A DNA stretch of 25,775 bases from Sphingomonadales bacterium. GTDB taxonomy: Bacteria; Pseudomonadota; Alphaproteobacteria; Sphingomonadales; Sphingomonadaceae. The notes under the pieces were generated by a model. That model was not told the DNA's origin and did no database searches. It saw only the letters and a list, made by a program, of their open reading frames with translations. Positions 25,719-25,775 of the stretch are shown one piece after another (position 1 is the first letter of the stretch; every line of letters begins with the position of its first letter). The translations under genes and the position numbers were made by a program. The DNA lies in assembly GCA_017302775.1 (NCBI GenBank), contig JAFLDC010000004.1, forward strand, positions 1-25,775, given 5' to 3'.

Positions 25719-25775
25719 TCATCGATTGCCATGGCCACTATACCGTGCTGCCCAAAGCGCACGACGAATGGCGCG
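25715..25775 (+). CDS. ligJ: 4-oxalomesaconate hydratase, first 20 codons (cut by window edge)
   Basis: The reading starts at the ATG at 25715 inside the upstream stop (ATGA) and gives MIIDCHGHYTVLPKAHDEWR before the edge. The DCHGH metal-binding pair and the following VLPKAHDEW are typical of LigJ, an amidohydrolase-superfamily hydratase that turns 4-oxalomesaconate into 4-carboxy-4-hydroxy-2-oxoadipate. The neighbouring ligU, ligK and ligI genes agree. In SYK-6 ligJ is followed by ligABC; what follows here cannot be seen. Confidence 0.85.
   Translation, partial: MIIDCHGHYTVLPKAHDEWR

Overview
The window is a 25.8 kb, GC-rich chromosomal segment from an alphaproteobacterium, most likely a sphingomonad (Novosphingobium/Sphingobium/Sphingomonas type). 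The clues are a Xanthomonas/Caulobacter-type TonB-dependent receptor, an SDHAF4-like DUF1674 micro-protein, tightly packed genes with ATGA start/stop overlaps, and a protocatechuate 4,5-cleavage (lig) gene set. No integrase, insertion sequence, CRISPR array or phage gene was seen. The assignment rests on protein recognition by eye; no search was run.

Layout. 1-1849: the N-terminal 467 residues of a TonB-dependent receptor (minus strand, running off the left edge), a promoter region with two LacI-type operators, and a tRNA-Lys gene. 1875-4832: a compact minus-strand operon of exported methyltransferase-like protein, SIMPL-domain lipoprotein, N-carbamoylputrescine amidase and folK. 4939-9043: msrA, an RsmB-type rRNA methyltransferase, a 55-residue SDHAF4-like protein, a class V aminotransferase and a ferrochelatase gene that is broken by a short deletion/frameshift. 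9040-12321: a Tat-exported, stand-alone molybdenum hydroxylase large subunit and the Fe-S carrier Mrp. 12415-18591: hflK-hflC-degP on the plus strand, a convergent class A penicillin-binding protein and a small membrane protein. 18588-20983: NfeD plus a QmcA/paraslipin SPFH protein, then the tRNA hydroxylase trhO.

21002-25775: the lower protocatechuate 4,5-cleavage pathway. A minus-strand operon ligK-ligU-ligI, with trhO only 18 nt downstream, diverges from a LysR-type regulator (called ligR here). The regulator is followed by a 6-phosphogluconate-dehydrogenase-like DUF1932 protein that overlaps ligJ, whose first 20 codons are present. LigI opens 2-pyrone-4,6-dicarboxylate to 4-oxalomesaconate (OMA), LigU isomerises OMA, LigJ hydrates it to 4-carboxy-4-hydroxy-2-oxoadipate (CHA), and LigK cleaves CHA to pyruvate and oxaloacetate. 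The ring-cleavage genes ligAB and the dehydrogenase gene ligC are not in the window.

Most worth a second look: the duplicated N-terminal helix-turn-helix of the lig regulator; the unassigned dehydrogenase coupled to ligJ; a TTGGCGCA half-site shared by both lig promoters; the broken hemH; the partnerless molybdenum hydroxylase; the exported methyltransferase-like protein; and three convergent gene pairs that share stop codons over exactly four bases.
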